Assembly (NCBI GenBank): GCA_003141795.1
Contig: PLNO01000283.1
Coordinates: 1-14,653 of the forward strand
DNA: 14,653 bases
Direction: 5' to 3'
Origin: Spirochaetaceae bacterium
Lineage (GTDB): Bacteria; Spirochaetota; Spirochaetia; SZUA-6; Fen-1364
In this document: one piece after another, positions 13,783 through 14,653 of the stretch
Position numbering within the stretch: the first letter of the stretch is position 1
Layout of the letters: every line of letters begins with the position of its first letter
Position numbers and translations under genes: made by a program
The notes under the pieces: model-generated
Told to the model about the DNA's origin: nothing
Databases searched by the model: none
Seen by the model: the letters and a program-made list of their open reading frames with translations, nothing else

Positions 13783-14653
13783 GCTATCACTTTTGTTTTG
13801 TCGAGGGCCAGGTCAAGGGAACCCATGAACTCGTCGATCCTGATGGGTTTGGTCAGGTAGCGGAAAAACCCGGCCTCCAGTCCTTTCTCGATATCTCGAG
13901 GTATCGCGTTGGCGCTCAAAGCGATGATCGGGATATGCATTGTGGAGAGGTCTTTCGAGAGGATCCTCAACGCGTCGATGCCGCTCATGCCGGGCAGATT
14001 GATGTCCATCAGAATCACGTCAGGCAGGGAGGCAAGCGCCATCTCGACGCCCTGGTTGCCATCCGATGCGCTGATGAGGCGGATGTCACTCCGTCGCGCA
14101 ATGAGGTCCTCCACCAGCATCAGGTTGGCGGGATTGTCCTCGACGTAGAGCAAGGTGCGCTTTGGCGCTCCACTTTCAACCTTGCTTTGGACGGGTTCCC
14201 GGCTTCCACCAACCCCGGCAGATATCGCTTCGGTTGTCAGCTTCAGCTCGAACCAGAAGACGCTTCCCTCCCCGACTATGCTCTCCACCCCTATCGAGCC
14301 TTCCATCAGCTCGAGGAGCCGCTTGCAGACGACCAGGCCGATGCCCGTGCCCTCTGTCTCCAACTCTTGACCCAGGCGGTTGAAGGGCTGGAAAAGTTGC
14401 AAAATCTGACGCTGAGAAAGCCCGTTTCCCGTGTCGCGGATACTGATGCGGATTGACCCCGACGGGGTGATGACGCTCTCAACGGTCACCGTTCCCCCTA
14501 CCTTGTTGTATTTGATCGCGTTGGACAACAGGTTGAGGAGCACTTGCTTCAACCGGGTTCGATCGGCATGGACAAAACATGGAATGTCGTATTTGGGAAA
14601 GGTCATGCGAATGCCGCGCTGCTGCGCCTGCGGTTCGATCATGCCCTGGCATT
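13779..14653 (-). CDS. Hybrid sensor histidine kinase (C-terminal part), 5' end beyond window
   Basis: The frame stays open to the right edge, so the sensor and phosphoacceptor-His region are not seen. The visible 287+ residues start in the catalytic HATPase domain: N box NLLSNAIKYN (37-46, counted from the Met at 14642), G1 box DTGNGLS (70-76), F box LFQPFNRLG and G2 box GTGIGLVV. A receiver domain follows (about 163-285), with Glu168-Asp169, phosphoacceptor Asp213 (VILMDINLPGMSG), an ALSANA segment and Lys265 (YLTKPI). This is a kinase that passes phosphate to its own receiver. The stop overlaps the ATG of the REC-PAS gene as ATGA, so the two are translationally linked. The signal it senses cannot be told. 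Confidence 0.93.
   Translation of the reverse strand, partial: CQGMIEPQAQQRGIRMTFPKYDIPCFVHADRTRLKQVLLNLLSNAIKYNKVGGTVTVESVITPSGSIRISIRDTGNGLSQRQILQLFQPFNRLGQELETEGTGIGLVVCKRLLELMEGSIGVESIVGEGSVFWFELKLTTEAISAGVGGSREPVQSKVESGAPKRTLLYVEDNPANLMLVEDLIARRSDIRLISASDGNQGVEMALASLPDVILMDINLPGMSGIDALRILSKDLSTMHIPIIALSANAIPRDIEKGLEAGFFRYLTKPIRIDEFMGSLDLALDKTKVIA

Overview
The window is chromosomal DNA from a Gram-negative bacterium. The evidence is an outer-membrane beta-barrel gene whose product ends in phenylalanine, an RND/MMPL exporter, an outer-membrane lipoprotein-sorting-like protein, three predicted lipoproteins and a hybrid two-component system. From about 2.9 kb onward the DNA is GC-rich. The stretch around 2.2-2.9 kb is clearly more A+T-rich (bases 2581-2640 hold 20 G/C of 60). 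I cannot fix the phylum; a proteobacterial or deltaproteobacterial-type anaerobe, or a spirochaete, would fit.

Layout. (1) 1-1716: an MFS drug:H+ antiporter of the DHA2 type, running off the left edge, diverges from a TetR-family regulator. (2) 1862-2624: a toxin-antitoxin module of the RelE/HigB-XRE kind that has decayed. The toxin frame has two nonsense codons and the antitoxin frame is shifted at a run of nine C/G. The promoter and its 24-bp palindromic operator are intact. (3) 2625-3049: a gene-poor stretch containing what looks like the 3' part of a tRNA-Leu(CAG). (4) 3050-8030: a second TetR regulator diverges from an operon of an MMPL/RND permease, a LolA-like periplasmic protein and an outer-membrane barrel protein. 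A 32-bp operator-like inverted repeat lies between them. (5) 8086-11980: three lipoprotein genes on the minus strand: an FAD-dependent reductase of the fumarate-reductase superfamily, a small FMN-binding protein and a type-B carboxylesterase. (6) 12173-14653: three minus-strand signalling genes overlapping by ATGA: a hybrid histidine kinase (cut by the right edge), a REC-PAS protein and a Crp/Fnr-family regulator.

How the genes may work together. Blocks 1 and 4 are two separate regulator-plus-exporter modules. Block 4 has parts for the inner membrane, periplasm and outer membrane, so it may move a hydrophobic substrate or lipid across the whole envelope. Block 5 resembles extracytosolic flavin-based respiration: the FMN protein carries the DAVSGAT flavinylation motif and could pass electrons to the FAD lipoprotein. 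That reductase lacks the residues that bind and protonate fumarate, so its substrate is probably something else. The esterase has its own promoter, with a -10 hexamer identical to that of the reductase promoter, which suggests co-regulation. One hypothesis is that the esterase releases the acceptor which the reductase then uses. No electron donor (quinol dehydrogenase, multihaem cytochrome) and no ApbE flavin transferase lies in the window.
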